Source: an uncultured Acidobacteriaceae bacterium (lineage in GTDB: Bacteria; Acidobacteriota; Terriglobia; Terriglobales; Acidobacteriaceae). Taken from it: a stretch of DNA of 64,000 nt. A program made the translations under genes and the position numbers. The DNA lies in assembly GCA_903911925.1 (NCBI GenBank), contig CAIWFH010000122.1, positions 1-64,000 on the forward strand, written 5' to 3'. Position 1 is the stretch's first letter. Each line of letters opens with the position of its first letter. The notes below the pieces were generated by a model, which saw only the letters and a list, made by a program, of their open reading frames with translations, did no database searches and had not been told where the DNA came from. Positions 1-8,943 of the stretch are shown piece by piece.

Positions 1-129
1 CCCGCGCCTATGCAACCTGCCGACCCGACCGAAAAAATCCAATCGATCAGAAGTCCGCAAACTCCCACGAAAGATCAAACTGCGCACCGGAAATCACTAT
101 CCCCGACAGTCTCCTAGGGTTATTATGAA

Positions 130-153
130 GGCAGGCAACTTCCCTGCCGGAGG
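130..153 (+). promoter_or_regulatory. Small hairpin next to the ribosome binding site of the bacilliredoxin gene
   Basis: GGCAGG (130-135) can pair with CCTGCC (143-148), and the hairpin abuts the Shine-Dalgarno GGAGG (149-153), which sits 5 bases before the ATG at 159. The pairing is seen in the sequence. A translational role is inference only. The 158 bases at the start of the window hold no gene I can support. Confidence 0.3.
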
Positions 154-158
154 CAATC

Positions 159-587
159 ATGTATCCAGAACTGATGGTTATTCCGATGCGCGAGGAACTT
201 GTGCGCGCAGGTTTTAGTGAAGCACGAACTGCTGAAGACGTGGATGCAGTGCTGGCCCAACCGGGCACAACCCTGCTGGTGGTCAACTCCATCTGCGGAT
301 GCGCCGCGGGCAAGATGCGCCCCGGTGTTCGCCAGGCGCTGAGCGGCACAACCAACCTGCCCGATCATAAAATCTCCGTCTTCGCCGGCCAGGACCGCGA
401 GGCTACCGAGAAAGCGCGCAGCTACTTTGAAGGAAACCCGCCAACTTCCCCTGCCGTTGCCATCCTGCGCAACGGAAAACTCGTCTATTTGATGCAGCGA
501 TTCGTTATCGAGCAGGCCGCCGCACCGCAAATCGCCGCCGAACTTATCCGCGCCTTCGACGAGTTCTGCGCCAGGACCACGGCATAG
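159..587 (+). CDS. BrxA/BrxB-family bacilliredoxin (YphP/YqiW-like)
   Basis: 142-residue thioredoxin-fold protein of the DUF1094/YphP family. These proteins act in the cytoplasm on mixed disulfides formed between proteins and bacillithiol or another low-molecular-weight thiol. The protein opens with the family signature MYPELMVIPMREELV and carries the Cys-Gly-Cys active site at C46-G47-C48, followed by AAGKMRPGV. The length is usual for the family. The ATG has a GGAGG five bases upstream. The gene is single and runs convergently toward the permease gene at 655, with a shared terminator between them. Whether this organism makes bacillithiol cannot be judged from the window. Confidence 0.9.
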   Translation: MYPELMVIPMREELVRAGFSEARTAEDVDAVLAQPGTTLLVVNSICGCAAGKMRPGVRQALSGTTNLPDHKISVFAGQDREATEKARSYFEGNPPTSPAVAILRNGKLVYLMQRFVIEQAAAPQIAAELIRAFDEFCARTTA

Positions 588-604
588 TGCCGTCGGATTC
601 GCCG

Positions 605-644
605 CAAACAGAACGGCCTCCCTTGTGGGAGGCCGTTCTGTTTG
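605..644. terminator. Bidirectional intrinsic terminator
   Basis: A perfect inverted repeat has 18-base arms (605-622 and 627-644) around a TTGT loop. The arms start with CAAACAG and end with CTGTTTG, so each strand has a short T-rich run after the GC stem. It lies between two convergent genes (stops at 587 and 655) and can serve both. Confidence 0.88.
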
Positions 645-654
645 CTTTCGATAC

Positions 655-2190
655 TCAGTCGGCTGATTCCGCCGTCGGCAGAGCCTGCACCTTGCTGTGC
701 TTCGTTGAATAGCCAAAATAAATTACCAGGCCGATCAGCAGCCAGACAATCATAACTATCCAGGTAATCAGCGCCAGCCGCGACATGAGGAACAGGGCCG
801 TGCAAATACCCAGAATCGGCACCAGCGGCACCAGCGGTGTCTTGAACGGCCGTTCCATGCCTGGATGCCGTACTCGAAGCACCCACACGCCGGCGCACAC
901 AATCGTGAAGGCCAGCAGCGTGCCGATGTTCACCAGTTCCGAGAGCCTGCTGATCGGAAGAAACGCCGGCATGATGGCCGCAAATGTTCCGAATACGATG
1001 GTCGTAATCCACGGCGTGCGGAATTTCGGGTGAATCGCCGACGCCCATTTGGGCAACAGGCCATCCTTGGACATTGAATAGAAGACGCGCGATTGGCCCA
1101 GCAACATCACCAGCATCACCGTAGCCAGTCCGAAGACCGCGCCCACCTTCACCAGCATCGAACCCCAACCAACGCCCGTCGCGTCAATCGCCAGCGCCAC
1201 GGGCGCCGAAACATTCAGCGTCTTGTAGCTCACCAGGCCGGTCAATACCAGCGAAACCAGGATGTAGAGGATGGTGCATACCACCAGCGAGCCGAGAATG
1301 CCGATCGGCATGTCCCGCTTGGGATTCTTCGCTTCCTGAGCCGCCGTTGAGACAGCGTCGAACCCGATATACGCGAAGAAAATGGATGCTGCCGCGGTCG
1401 GAATCCCTCCCCACCCGAAGTTGCCGTGTCCATCCGCGGGAGGAATGAAGGGATGCCAGTTCAGCCTGGCCACATCCGGGTGACGGAATAGAAAGTAGCC
1501 GCCAACCACCAGGAAGATTCCCACAATGCCCAGTTTGATGATTACAATCGCCGAATTGAAGTTGGCGGACTCCTTGATGCCAATCACCAGGATGGTCGTA
1601 ATCACCATGACAATGGCCACCGCAATGAGATTGCAGATGCCTGTCACATGCGGCAACCCTGCGTCGGTCACCCCCGCCGGCAGCGACATCCTGTCGATCC
1701 AGATTCCTTGATACTTCACAAGCACGTTGCCCGTTGTTGTAGTAAACGCCGGCGGAAGAACGATTCCCAACTGCTGCAACAGGCTGTTGAAATACCCCGC
1801 CCACCCCGAAGCCACGGTGGACGCGCCGAATGCATACTCCAGCGTCAAATCCCAACCGATGATCCACGCCACCAACTCGCCCAGCGTGGCATAGCCGTAT
1901 GTATAAGCCGAGCCTGCAATTGGAATGATCGAAGCAAACTCCGCGTAGCACAAACCGGCAAACGCGCAGGTCAGTCCGGCCAGCACAAAGCTCAGCGCCA
2001 CGGCTGGTCCGGCGTGGAGCGCGGCGGCTTGCCCAGTCAGCGTGAAGATGCCCGCGCCAATCACTGCGCCTATACCCAGCGTGATCAGGTTCAGCGCGCT
2101 CAGCGAGCGCTTCAGCGTGTGTTCACCCTGCTCGCCAGCTTCTAGCGAGAGCATCGACATTGGTTTGATTCGAAGCAGCCTGGAGATCAA
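655..2190 (-). CDS. APC-superfamily amino acid permease (cationic amino acid transporter type)
   Basis: 511-residue inner-membrane transporter with about 12-14 hydrophobic segments. The first segment carries the APC substrate-site motif GIGAVIGAGIFTLTG (about residues 40-54), and the motif GLCYAEFASIIPIAGSAYTY follows, as in the CAT/YfnA group. Proton- or sodium-coupled uptake of amino acids is family knowledge; the substrate cannot be read from sequence. The TTG at 2190 is chosen because a GAGGAGGAA lies nine bases upstream. The alternative ATG at 2160 has no ribosome binding site. A second APC permease lies immediately upstream on the same strand with a 33-base gap, so the two are probably cotranscribed. 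Confidence 0.9.
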   Translation of the reverse strand: MISRLLRIKPMSMLSLEAGEQGEHTLKRSLSALNLITLGIGAVIGAGIFTLTGQAAALHAGPAVALSFVLAGLTCAFAGLCYAEFASIIPIAGSAYTYGYATLGELVAWIIGWDLTLEYAFGASTVASGWAGYFNSLLQQLGIVLPPAFTTTTGNVLVKYQGIWIDRMSLPAGVTDAGLPHVTGICNLIAVAIVMVITTILVIGIKESANFNSAIVIIKLGIVGIFLVVGGYFLFRHPDVARLNWHPFIPPADGHGNFGWGGIPTAAASIFFAYIGFDAVSTAAQEAKNPKRDMPIGILGSLVVCTILYILVSLVLTGLVSYKTLNVSAPVALAIDATGVGWGSMLVKVGAVFGLATVMLVMLLGQSRVFYSMSKDGLLPKWASAIHPKFRTPWITTIVFGTFAAIMPAFLPISRLSELVNIGTLLAFTIVCAGVWVLRVRHPGMERPFKTPLVPLVPILGICTALFLMSRLALITWIVMIVWLLIGLVIYFGYSTKHSKVQALPTAESAD

Positions 2191-2223
2191 TGAGGGACTT
2201 CCTCCTCAACGGTTGGAATTAAA

Positions 2224-3819
2224 TTAAGAGGTGCCGGCTTGCGATTTGTCCATCAACCGGTGCGACCAAAAAAGATAAACGGGAATGCCCAATAAAACCA
2301 GTGCCAGGCCCGGCCACGTGTACTGGGGCTTGTACCGCAATAATACGATACATATCCACGCCGCCATCGCGATATAGAGCGCGGGCAGCACCGGGTAGCC
2401 CAGCGCCTTGTAAGGCCGGGGCGCGTCCGGCCTCTTGAATCGCAACACAAACAGTCCCACAATCGTCAGGATGTAGAACACCAGCACCGCGAACATGATG
2501 TAGTCGAGCAACTGGCTGTAGGAGCCGGAGACGCACAGAAACATGGTCCACACTGCCTGCACCAGTAAGGCGGAAACCGGCGTCTTGTAGCGCGGATGCA
2601 GTTTTCCCACCGACTTGAAGAACAGGCCATCCCGGCTCATAGCGTAGTAAACCCTCGCCCCTGCCAGGGTCATTCCGTTGGCGCAGCCGAAAGTGGAAAT
2701 CAGAATTGCCGCCGCCATCAGGTAAGCGCCGCCGGAATGGAATATCTGTTCCAGCACTGCGGTTGCCACGCGATCTTCTGTCGCATGCTGGATGCCGCGC
2801 ACCATCACCGTCGTCCCGTTCGGGTCGCCATGCATCGGCAGCACCAGCAGGTATCCCAGCGATACAAGGAAGTACACCAGCAGCACAAACCCTGTGCCCA
2901 ACACCAGCGACAGAGGAATATTGCGCCGCGGATTCTTCACTTCGCCGGCCGTAAACGTAACGTTGTTCCATGCATCGGAAGAGAACAACGACCCCACCTG
3001 CACCACGGCCAGAATCACCAGCATGTTCACCAGCACCGTGGGGCCGCCCACGCCCACCTGCACCGGGTGCAGCGAACCCCACCCTGCGTTCTTCCAGAAC
3101 TCGCTCCAACCAGCCCCGAAGTTAGCCTGCCACGCCGTGGCATTGCGGCCAACGGTAAACGCCAGCAAGATCAAAGCCGCCATCGAGATCGCCTTGGCCG
3201 AGGTGAAGATGTTCTGAATCATCGCCCCCAGGCTGACGCCGAAGATGTTCACGATTGCCAGAAAGAAAACGACAAAGATAGCCACTAGGTTCGCTGTGCT
3301 GACGCCGATATCCATGTTGCCCAGCACCATGGGGCCAACCGGAATGGCAGGAACTCTGGCGATATGCCAAAGCCAATGAGTCTGTGAAACCGCCGGAAAG
3401 AACACGCCCAGAAACTTGCCGAAGGCCACGCAAACCGCCGCGATGGTTCCCGTCTGAATCACCAGAAATAACGTCCAGCCGTACAGAAAGCCCCACAACG
3501 GCCCCAGCGACTCGCGCAGGTAAACATACTGGCCGCCGGCCTTGGGCATCATGGCTGCCAGTTCGCCGTAGCTGAGCGCCGCCGTCATGGTCAGAATGGC
3601 TGTCACAATCCACGCGCCCAAAAACAGTGCCGGAGAGTCGGTGCCGCGCGCAATGTCGGCGTCCACTATGAAAATGCCTGACCCGATCATCGACCCGATC
3701 ACGATGGCTGTCGAACTGAACAGGCCGAGGCTCTGCACCAGCTTCGGCTCGCTCGCCCCTGCGCCAGGCGGCGTGGGCATCTCTGAAACGGAATTCGGAG
3801 TCTGATTTGTCACTTGCAA
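2224..3819 (-). CDS. APC-superfamily amino acid permease (second of a pair)
   Basis: 531-residue polytopic membrane protein. After a polar, Pro-rich N-terminus of about 30 residues comes the first transmembrane segment with the motif VIGSMIGSGIFI, then YGELAAMMPKAGGQYVYLRE, both typical of APC permeases of the LAT-like branch. It is clearly divergent from the downstream permease, so the two probably differ in substrate. The proposed start is a TTG at 3819 with only a weak upstream GGGT. A GTG two codons inside is an alternative. It is probably the first gene of a two-permease operon. The substrate is unknown. Confidence 0.88.
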   Translation of the reverse strand: MQVTNQTPNSVSEMPTPPGAGASEPKLVQSLGLFSSTAIVIGSMIGSGIFIVDADIARGTDSPALFLGAWIVTAILTMTAALSYGELAAMMPKAGGQYVYLRESLGPLWGFLYGWTLFLVIQTGTIAAVCVAFGKFLGVFFPAVSQTHWLWHIARVPAIPVGPMVLGNMDIGVSTANLVAIFVVFFLAIVNIFGVSLGAMIQNIFTSAKAISMAALILLAFTVGRNATAWQANFGAGWSEFWKNAGWGSLHPVQVGVGGPTVLVNMLVILAVVQVGSLFSSDAWNNVTFTAGEVKNPRRNIPLSLVLGTGFVLLVYFLVSLGYLLVLPMHGDPNGTTVMVRGIQHATEDRVATAVLEQIFHSGGAYLMAAAILISTFGCANGMTLAGARVYYAMSRDGLFFKSVGKLHPRYKTPVSALLVQAVWTMFLCVSGSYSQLLDYIMFAVLVFYILTIVGLFVLRFKRPDAPRPYKALGYPVLPALYIAMAAWICIVLLRYKPQYTWPGLALVLLGIPVYLFWSHRLMDKSQAGTS

Positions 3820-4009
3820 GATTTCTACCCGATTTCTCTTGAGTTGTCTTTGGTTTTATCAAAGTGTACCGATTCGAGGGCACTTTCGCCCCGTCTCACG
3901 CAAATGCTGATTGCCTGAACATTCCAGACATATTTGCCAACGTCATTCTGGCCACCCTCATTCGCGGTGGGGAGATCCGCCCCAGGATGGCCGTCGGCCA
4001 ATTCCACAA

Positions 4010-4435
4010 AAGCCGGGTGCCTCATCCATTCCGCGTTCTTTGCGAAATGGGTGGGATACCACAACACTCAACCGCCCCGTTCATCCGGAGCTCCTTTACA
4101 AGCCAAAACGAGGTACGTCCGCGGATGAAAGGGCGTCAACTCCCCAAAAGCCGGGTGGCCCAGGTCCAGATCTTTGGACCTGGGATACCTATGCCCTCAT
4201 CGTGTCCGCCCTTGGCAAACGAAGCCGGGTGCCCCATCCATTCCGCGTTCTTTGCGGAATGGGTGGGATACCACAACACTCAACCGCCCCGTTCATCCGG
4301 AGCTCCTTTACAAGCCAAAACGAGGTACGTCCGCGGATGAAAGACCGTCAATTCCACAAAAGCCGGGTGCCCAAGTTCAGATTTTGGGACCTGGGATACC
4401 TGCGCCCTCATCCTGCCCGCCATTGGTAAACGAGG
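4010..4435 (-). repeat. Tandem ~212-bp duplication carrying four REP-like hairpins
   Basis: The gap 3820-4487 has no credible gene. It contains two copies of a unit about 212 bases long (starting at 4010 and at 4222), each with two palindromes read on the minus strand. The hairpins span about 4010-4060, 4147-4189, 4222-4272 and 4360-4400. Each begins GGTATCCCA and ends in GCACCCGGCTT or a close variant, with a stem in between. The first and third share a stem around CCATTC/GAATGG, and the second and fourth share CCAGGTC/GACCTGG-like stems. Between them the stretch beginning ACACTCAACCGCCCCGTTC is nearly identical in both units. A weaker third trace precedes them (about 3975-4009). Short reading frames here are products of the repeat. 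Confidence 0.85.
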
Positions 4436-4487
4436 CACAGCGGAACCGCGATTTGGAGGCAACTCAGACCCTTTGACTCTTCCGCCA

Positions 4488-5129
4488 TCATTTCAATTCT
4501 GCCGCCCACTTGCGAAACTCATCTGCCGGGTCTGGCTGCCGAAATAGACCGCCGGCAATGGCCACAAGGCTTGCCCCGGCCTCGATGATTGCTGGCGCGG
4601 TTGTCAGCGTGATACCGCCGATTGCTGCAAACCGAGGACCAGGCCCAGCGGCTTCACGCAACCGTCGCACACCTTCAATCCCGATGGGCGGATTTGATAC
4701 CTGCTTGGTCCGGGTTGGAAAAACCACGCCGATGGAGAGATAGTCCACCGGTGCTTCGAGTATGTCCGGGACCATCGCCGCCCCGCCGCCGAATGTGCCG
4801 ATGATGCGCTCTGGCCCAAGCAGTTGCCGCGCCTCGGCCGCCGTCATGTCGCCGGCATCCACATGCACGCCGTCAAATCCAATCTGATCAACCAGATCGG
4901 CCCGGTCATCGAGAATCAACTTCACCTGCCCCAACGGCAATGCCGCCCGCAGAATCGCAGCGTCTGCGATCAACTCGACAAGCGGTCCAGTCTTGTTGCG
5001 GTATTCAAGCAGCGTCACGCCAGCTTCGGCAAGCGAGCAGCCTAGGCGGAGAAGAAACTCAGCTCGCTTGGTGGTTGGAATAAAAGACGAATCCAGGATT
5101 GGGTAGATCTTGGGAAAAGTGAGGGCCAT
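4488..5129 (-). CDS. thiE: Thiamine-phosphate synthase family protein
   Basis: 213-residue TIM-barrel protein. ThiE condenses hydroxymethylpyrimidine pyrophosphate with thiazole phosphate to give thiamine phosphate in the cytoplasm. Visible motifs in order are EYRNK (42-46), LILDDRADL (71-79), FDGVHV (85-90), FPTRTK (137-142) and AAIGGI (168-173). They match the ThiE order. The family usually has INDR where this protein has LDDR, and Q-D/E after GVH where it has VDAGD, so it is a divergent member. No other thi gene is adjacent and no TPP riboswitch was recognised upstream. TenI-like (thiazole tautomerase) activity is the main alternative. Confidence 0.8.
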   Translation of the reverse strand: MALTFPKIYPILDSSFIPTTKRAEFLLRLGCSLAEAGVTLLEYRNKTGPLVELIADAAILRAALPLGQVKLILDDRADLVDQIGFDGVHVDAGDMTAAEARQLLGPERIIGTFGGGAAMVPDILEAPVDYLSIGVVFPTRTKQVSNPPIGIEGVRRLREAAGPGPRFAAIGGITLTTAPAIIEAGASLVAIAGGLFRQPDPADEFRKWAAELK

Positions 5130-5155
5130 GGAACAAGGTTATCTGGAGCAGTCGC

Positions 5156-5252
5156 CAGTTGTCAGTGATCAGTGGTCAGAACCCGGAAGAAATCAACAAC
5201 TTCTGAAGTATCGACTCCCATGCGTTTCCGGGAAACTGACCACTAACCACTG
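5156..5252. repeat. Long imperfect inverted repeat, GATCAGTGGTCAG family
   Basis: The left arm (5156-5188) contains CAGTGATCAGTGGTCAG followed by AACCCGGAA. The right arm (5225-5252) is close to its reverse complement, TTCCGGGAAACTGACCACT and onward. About 36 bases separate the arms. The same core occurs at 12926-13040 and, as one arm, at 18556-18589. It lies just after the stop of the DinB-like gene and before thiE on the minus strand, so the RNA hairpin could end transcription. It is probably a dispersed repeat. Confidence 0.7.
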
Positions 5253-5258
5253 GTTCCT

Positions 5259-5762
5259 TCACATTTCGTCGGCTGAAGGCCCGTAGGTGCCGGGAATCGG
5301 CTTGTCGAGAAGCCGCAGGTATACCCCGAGTTGCGCGCGGTGATGAATCAGATGGTTCACAACCCAGTTGCGCCAGACGCTGAACTTTGGCTCATCGATC
5401 CAGGCCTGGCCACCGGCCACGAACTTCCAGTTGGTGTCCCAGTTCTTGGGGTCAAACTTCGCCAACTCCGCCTTGGCCTTGGCGGTATCCGCGTCGAAGC
5501 GCTCAAGCATCGCTGCCTTTGAAGCGGGAATATAGGGCTCGAATTTGTGATCGGCTGGAAACTCCAGCTTGTCCGTCGTCAGCGTATGGACCGCCCAGTC
5601 TCCTGCGGTCTCAGAAACATGACCCGCCAACCGGCCGAGGGCCATCGACTTGGGGTTGGGTTTGAAGGTGAAATCAGCGTCCGCGGGAACAGCTTCGAGA
5701 ATCTTTCGGGTCTTCGCGACCTCGCTGTCATACTCGGCGATAAGTTCCTTTTGAAAGTCCAT
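5259..5762 (-). CDS. DinB-family protein
   Basis: 167-residue four-helix-bundle protein of the DinB/YfiT-like superfamily. Three histidines that form the usual metal site are visible: H48 in LAGHVSE, then H137 and H141 in NHLIHHRAQLGVYLR. Family members include thiol-dependent S-transferases; the reaction here is unknown. The start at 5762 (MDFQKEL) is chosen over an upstream ATG because GGGAGG lies seven bases before it. The gene stands alone on the minus strand. Confidence 0.85.
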   Translation of the reverse strand: MDFQKELIAEYDSEVAKTRKILEAVPADADFTFKPNPKSMALGRLAGHVSETAGDWAVHTLTTDKLEFPADHKFEPYIPASKAAMLERFDADTAKAKAELAKFDPKNWDTNWKFVAGGQAWIDEPKFSVWRNWVVNHLIHHRAQLGVYLRLLDKPIPGTYGPSADEM

Positions 5763-5901
5763 GTTGCAACCTCCCATGTTGCCAGAACAGCATAACGCAC
5801 TTTCCAACCAAAAGCGAAGAAAAAGCGATAATATTTCGAGATTTATTTTGGGCCTTCAGACGCGCAAACCGTGCTCTTCTCCAACCAATTCCAAACCTCC
5901 C

Positions 5902-8004
5902 TCAGCGCGGAAGCGAAAACGCAATATACTCTCCCCCTACCGGCCCTTTCGGATCGCGCCCCCCGCTTGAGGCAATTACCACATACTGTTTCCCGTCGAT
6001 CATGTAGGTAGAGGGCGTGGCCATTCCAGCAAACGGCAGTTCCGTCTCCCACAGCAGCTTGCCGCTGCCGGTATCGAAGGCGCGGAACTTGCGGTCATAA
6101 ACCGTAGCCCCAATAAATAACACGCCGCCTGCCGTTACCACCGGCCCGCCATAATTTTCTGACCCGGTGTCTTTCATCCCCTGCCGTGCAAGCTCTGGAT
6201 ACTCCCCCAACGGAACCTTCCATAGAAACTTGCCGCTCTTCAGGTCGATGGCGTTCAGCGTCCCCCAGGGAGGCGCAAACGCCGGATAACCGTCCGGATC
6301 AAGAAACTTCCGGTACCCCGTGAAAAGATACGGCTCCGCATCGTACTCTCCGGGCGGTCCTGAGGCCAGTTCCTTTGCCGCCGGCGAGTGACCCAGTGTC
6401 CGCATGAAATCGCGCAAGGCTGCAAGCCGGATCTCGTCGATTCCCGGGAACCCGGGCATGCGGCCCGATCCCTGTCGGATTGCATCCGCAATCTTCTGGT
6501 CTGTCAGCCGCTTCCCCACATCCACCAGCGAAGGAAACGCAGGCGGCGCCCCTGCTCCATCCATCCCGTGGCACACAGCACACTGCTGCTGATAGGTTCG
6601 CTGGCCGGGACTCCCAGCTTCATCCGCCGCAGCCAGCCCGCCGGTCCAGGCCATCTCGTTGGCATTCACAAAGAGGACATTGTTCACTGGATCAATGGCC
6701 GGACCGCCCCACTCAGCGCCCCCGTCGAACCCGGGAAACACCACCGTCTGCTTTCCCACGGCGAAAGGCAGAAACTGTCCGTCGCTGCGAAATTCACGAA
6801 ACGCCTTCACCGCCCATGCGTGGGCCTCGGGACTCCGCGTGGTCAGCATATCCTCTGTCAGCCGCTGGCGCGCATAGGGCTCAGGCGCATCGGGCAGCGG
6901 CTGCGTCGGCGAGGTAATCTCCCCGGGAACGGTGCTGGTCGGGTAGGTATGCTCATGAATCGGAAACAGCGGCTGCCCCGTGACGCGGTTGAAGAGATAG
7001 AGATAGCCCTGTTTCGTTGTCTGAGCCAAAGCCTCCACCGTTTTGCCCTCGCTCCTAAAGCTGAATAGCGCCGGCTCCGATGGAAAGTCGCGGTCCCAGA
7101 TGTCGTGGTGCACTCCCTGGAAGTGCCACAGCCGCTTGCCGCTGTTGGCGTCCAGAGCCAGCAGCGTATTCGCGTAAAGATCGTCCCCCACCCGATCGCC
7201 GCCGTAGAAATCCATCACCGCCGAGCCGGTTGGCACGTAGACAATGCCGCGCTGAGCGTCCAGCGCCATGCCCGCCCAGTTGTTGGCCGCTCCCGCTGTC
7301 TTCCATGCCTCATGCGGCCAGGTCTCGTAACCCCGCTCGCCGGGGTGCGGAATGGTGTGGAAGCTCCAGCGCAGCTTCCCGGTGCGCACATCGAAGGCCC
7401 GCACGTCGCCGGGCGGCGCAGGGTGGGTCTCCGGGTTGCGCCCGCCCACTATGATCAGGTCTTTGTAGATAACCCCCGGCGTAGTCAGCGCGATCGACTG
7501 CTGCTCGAAATCCTCCCGCAGCCCTTTGCCCAGGTCAATGCGCCCGCCCTCGCCAAAACTCGTAATCGGCTTGCCAGTCTGCGCATCCAGGCAATAAAGA
7601 AAATTCATCGCCCCGGCCAGAATGCGGCCCCTCTTCCCGTCGGTCCAGTAGGTCACGCCGCGCGCAGGCTGTGTCCCCTTGACCCCGGAATCGAACTTCC
7701 ATTTGAGTTTGCCTGTCGCGGCATCCAGCGCAATCACCTTTTGCGTGTGCGTGTAGGCGTAAAGCGTCCGGCCCACAATCAACGGGTTCGCCTGCAAACC
7801 GCCCTTCTCGCCAGTGTCAAATCTCCACGCCTGCGCAAGTTGGTGCACGTTCGCGCGGTTGATCTGCTTAAGCCGGGAATAATGGTCGCCATCGGGGCCG
7901 CCGTTGTAGACCGGCCAGCCAACACTCGCTTGTCCCGAGCCCATCCCCCAGGAAAATGCACAAAGCAGCGCAACTTCAACAACACTCCGAGTGAATTTCT
8001 TCAA
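5902..8004 (-). CDS. PQQ-dependent dehydrogenase with an internal cytochrome c domain
   Basis: 700-residue exported quinoprotein. A signal peptide (about residues 1-27) is followed by propeller repeats with AxDAxTGKxxWxF motifs, such as ALDAATGKLKWKF near residue 95. The block GSAVMDFYGGDRVGDDLYANT and the motif GVHHDIWDRDFPSEP are typical of the PQQ-binding half of alcohol/glucose dehydrogenases. Near residue 508 there is a CAVCH heme c site, with a plausible axial Met in GSGRMPGFPG, and the propeller then resumes (FLDPDGYPAFAPPWGTLNAID onward). The cytochrome is thus inserted within the propeller rather than added at the end. Periplasmic oxidation of an alcohol or sugar with electrons passed to heme c is the likely role. 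The substrate is unknown. Confidence 0.88.
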   Translation of the reverse strand: MKKFTRSVVEVALLCAFSWGMGSGQASVGWPVYNGGPDGDHYSRLKQINRANVHQLAQAWRFDTGEKGGLQANPLIVGRTLYAYTHTQKVIALDAATGKLKWKFDSGVKGTQPARGVTYWTDGKRGRILAGAMNFLYCLDAQTGKPITSFGEGGRIDLGKGLREDFEQQSIALTTPGVIYKDLIIVGGRNPETHPAPPGDVRAFDVRTGKLRWSFHTIPHPGERGYETWPHEAWKTAGAANNWAGMALDAQRGIVYVPTGSAVMDFYGGDRVGDDLYANTLLALDANSGKRLWHFQGVHHDIWDRDFPSEPALFSFRSEGKTVEALAQTTKQGYLYLFNRVTGQPLFPIHEHTYPTSTVPGEITSPTQPLPDAPEPYARQRLTEDMLTTRSPEAHAWAVKAFREFRSDGQFLPFAVGKQTVVFPGFDGGAEWGGPAIDPVNNVLFVNANEMAWTGGLAAADEAGSPGQRTYQQQCAVCHGMDGAGAPPAFPSLVDVGKRLTDQKIADAIRQGSGRMPGFPGIDEIRLAALRDFMRTLGHSPAAKELASGPPGEYDAEPYLFTGYRKFLDPDGYPAFAPPWGTLNAIDLKSGKFLWKVPLGEYPELARQGMKDTGSENYGGPVVTAGGVLFIGATVYDRKFRAFDTGSGKLLWETELPFAGMATPSTYMIDGKQYVVIASSGGRDPKGPVGGEYIAFSLPR

Positions 8005-8075
8005 TCTGCCCTTTCGCTAGGCAACGCCGGCGAAACGCACGCTTCTTCGGCCTCTGGCCAATCTGCTGATTTCGG

Positions 8076-8942
8076 CTATTTGAAACGGCCAGACACGACC
8101 GAAGCCGACCACGCCTCCTGCCAGCCATTCGCTCCCCTCAGCGGCGGCAGTCCGCTGTTCGGAATCATGGTAGCCGGGGGAATCACCGCCTGCGCAGGCG
8201 GATCAACCTGCAGGTAGTTGCCGTGGCCATAGTTCCACGTGTCTGGAATCTGACACGGGCTCAGATAGTGATCCGGACGCTGCTTCGGTCCAAACCGCCC
8301 CAGCGCAGACTCCCACCACGGGTGGTCATGATCGAAGATCGCCGCGGCAAGGTCCCCCAAAGGAAACGCCCACCGCAGCACATCATCCTGTTTTGACGAC
8401 ATGACCGATACCGCCCCAACCTTCCCCGGCACATCCGCGAACTCCGCGGTCAGGCAATCGTCTCCGATTGCTCCCGCCATCAAAATGGCGCGCCGCACCG
8501 GCAGGTTGAGCTTGCTTATCGCTGTCAGGATCACCCTCGATCCAAGGCTGTGCGAAACAAACGAGATGCTGGCCGCCTCCCCAAAATTCTTGTCCACAAA
8601 CGCCGCAATCATGGCGCCCGCAGCCGTGGCATGTCTCGGCTCAACAGGATAACTGAGGGCATGAACGGATTCCGAGTCCCCTGGCCAAAGCAGTCCCAGA
8701 AACACCCCCGAGGCGGGCAGCGTCAGCAGCCCCTCCCACTTTGACAGGCAATCGATTCCGTCCGTCCGGTTGACGTTGAAGCCATGCGTCCCGATCAGCA
8801 CATCCCGCCCGTGGATGAAATCCAGCATCAGGCCGGCGCTCATGTCCGTATAGTTAGCCGCGGACGTGCCCGTCTTGATCTGAACACTGTCAGAGACATC
8901 TCCGCCTCCCCATAATGCGCGAACATCCAGAAACGTAGTCAT
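8076..8942 (-). CDS. Alpha/beta hydrolase of the DUF900 type
   Basis: 288-residue protein with the hydrolase elements IGTHGFNVNR (about residues 50-59) and the nucleophile elbow SHSLGSR. Sequence of this kind is found in the DUF900 group of esterase/lipase-like enzymes. No signal peptide is evident. The start codon follows the stop of the upstream membrane-protein gene by a single base (TGA-G-ATG), so the two are translationally linked. The substrate is unknown. Serine hydrolase activity is likely. Confidence 0.75.
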   Translation of the reverse strand: MTTFLDVRALWGGGDVSDSVQIKTGTSAANYTDMSAGLMLDFIHGRDVLIGTHGFNVNRTDGIDCLSKWEGLLTLPASGVFLGLLWPGDSESVHALSYPVEPRHATAAGAMIAAFVDKNFGEAASISFVSHSLGSRVILTAISKLNLPVRRAILMAGAIGDDCLTAEFADVPGKVGAVSVMSSKQDDVLRWAFPLGDLAAAIFDHDHPWWESALGRFGPKQRPDHYLSPCQIPDTWNYGHGNYLQVDPPAQAVIPPATMIPNSGLPPLRGANGWQEAWSASVVSGRFK

Positions 8943-8943
8943 C

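Noticed and set aside
4010..4435. Possible CRISPR-like array
   Set aside because: There are only two units of ~212 bases with nested palindromes; the repeats are not short and the spacers are duplicated, not unique.
3864..4480. Several reading frames of 60-172 residues in the hairpin array
   Set aside because: They consist of translated repeats, recur in all frames with the two duplicated units, and have no ribosome binding site or domain.
4488..5129. TPP riboswitch before thiE
   Set aside because: The conserved CTGAGA and TGAACCTGA blocks are missing in the region 5130-5258.
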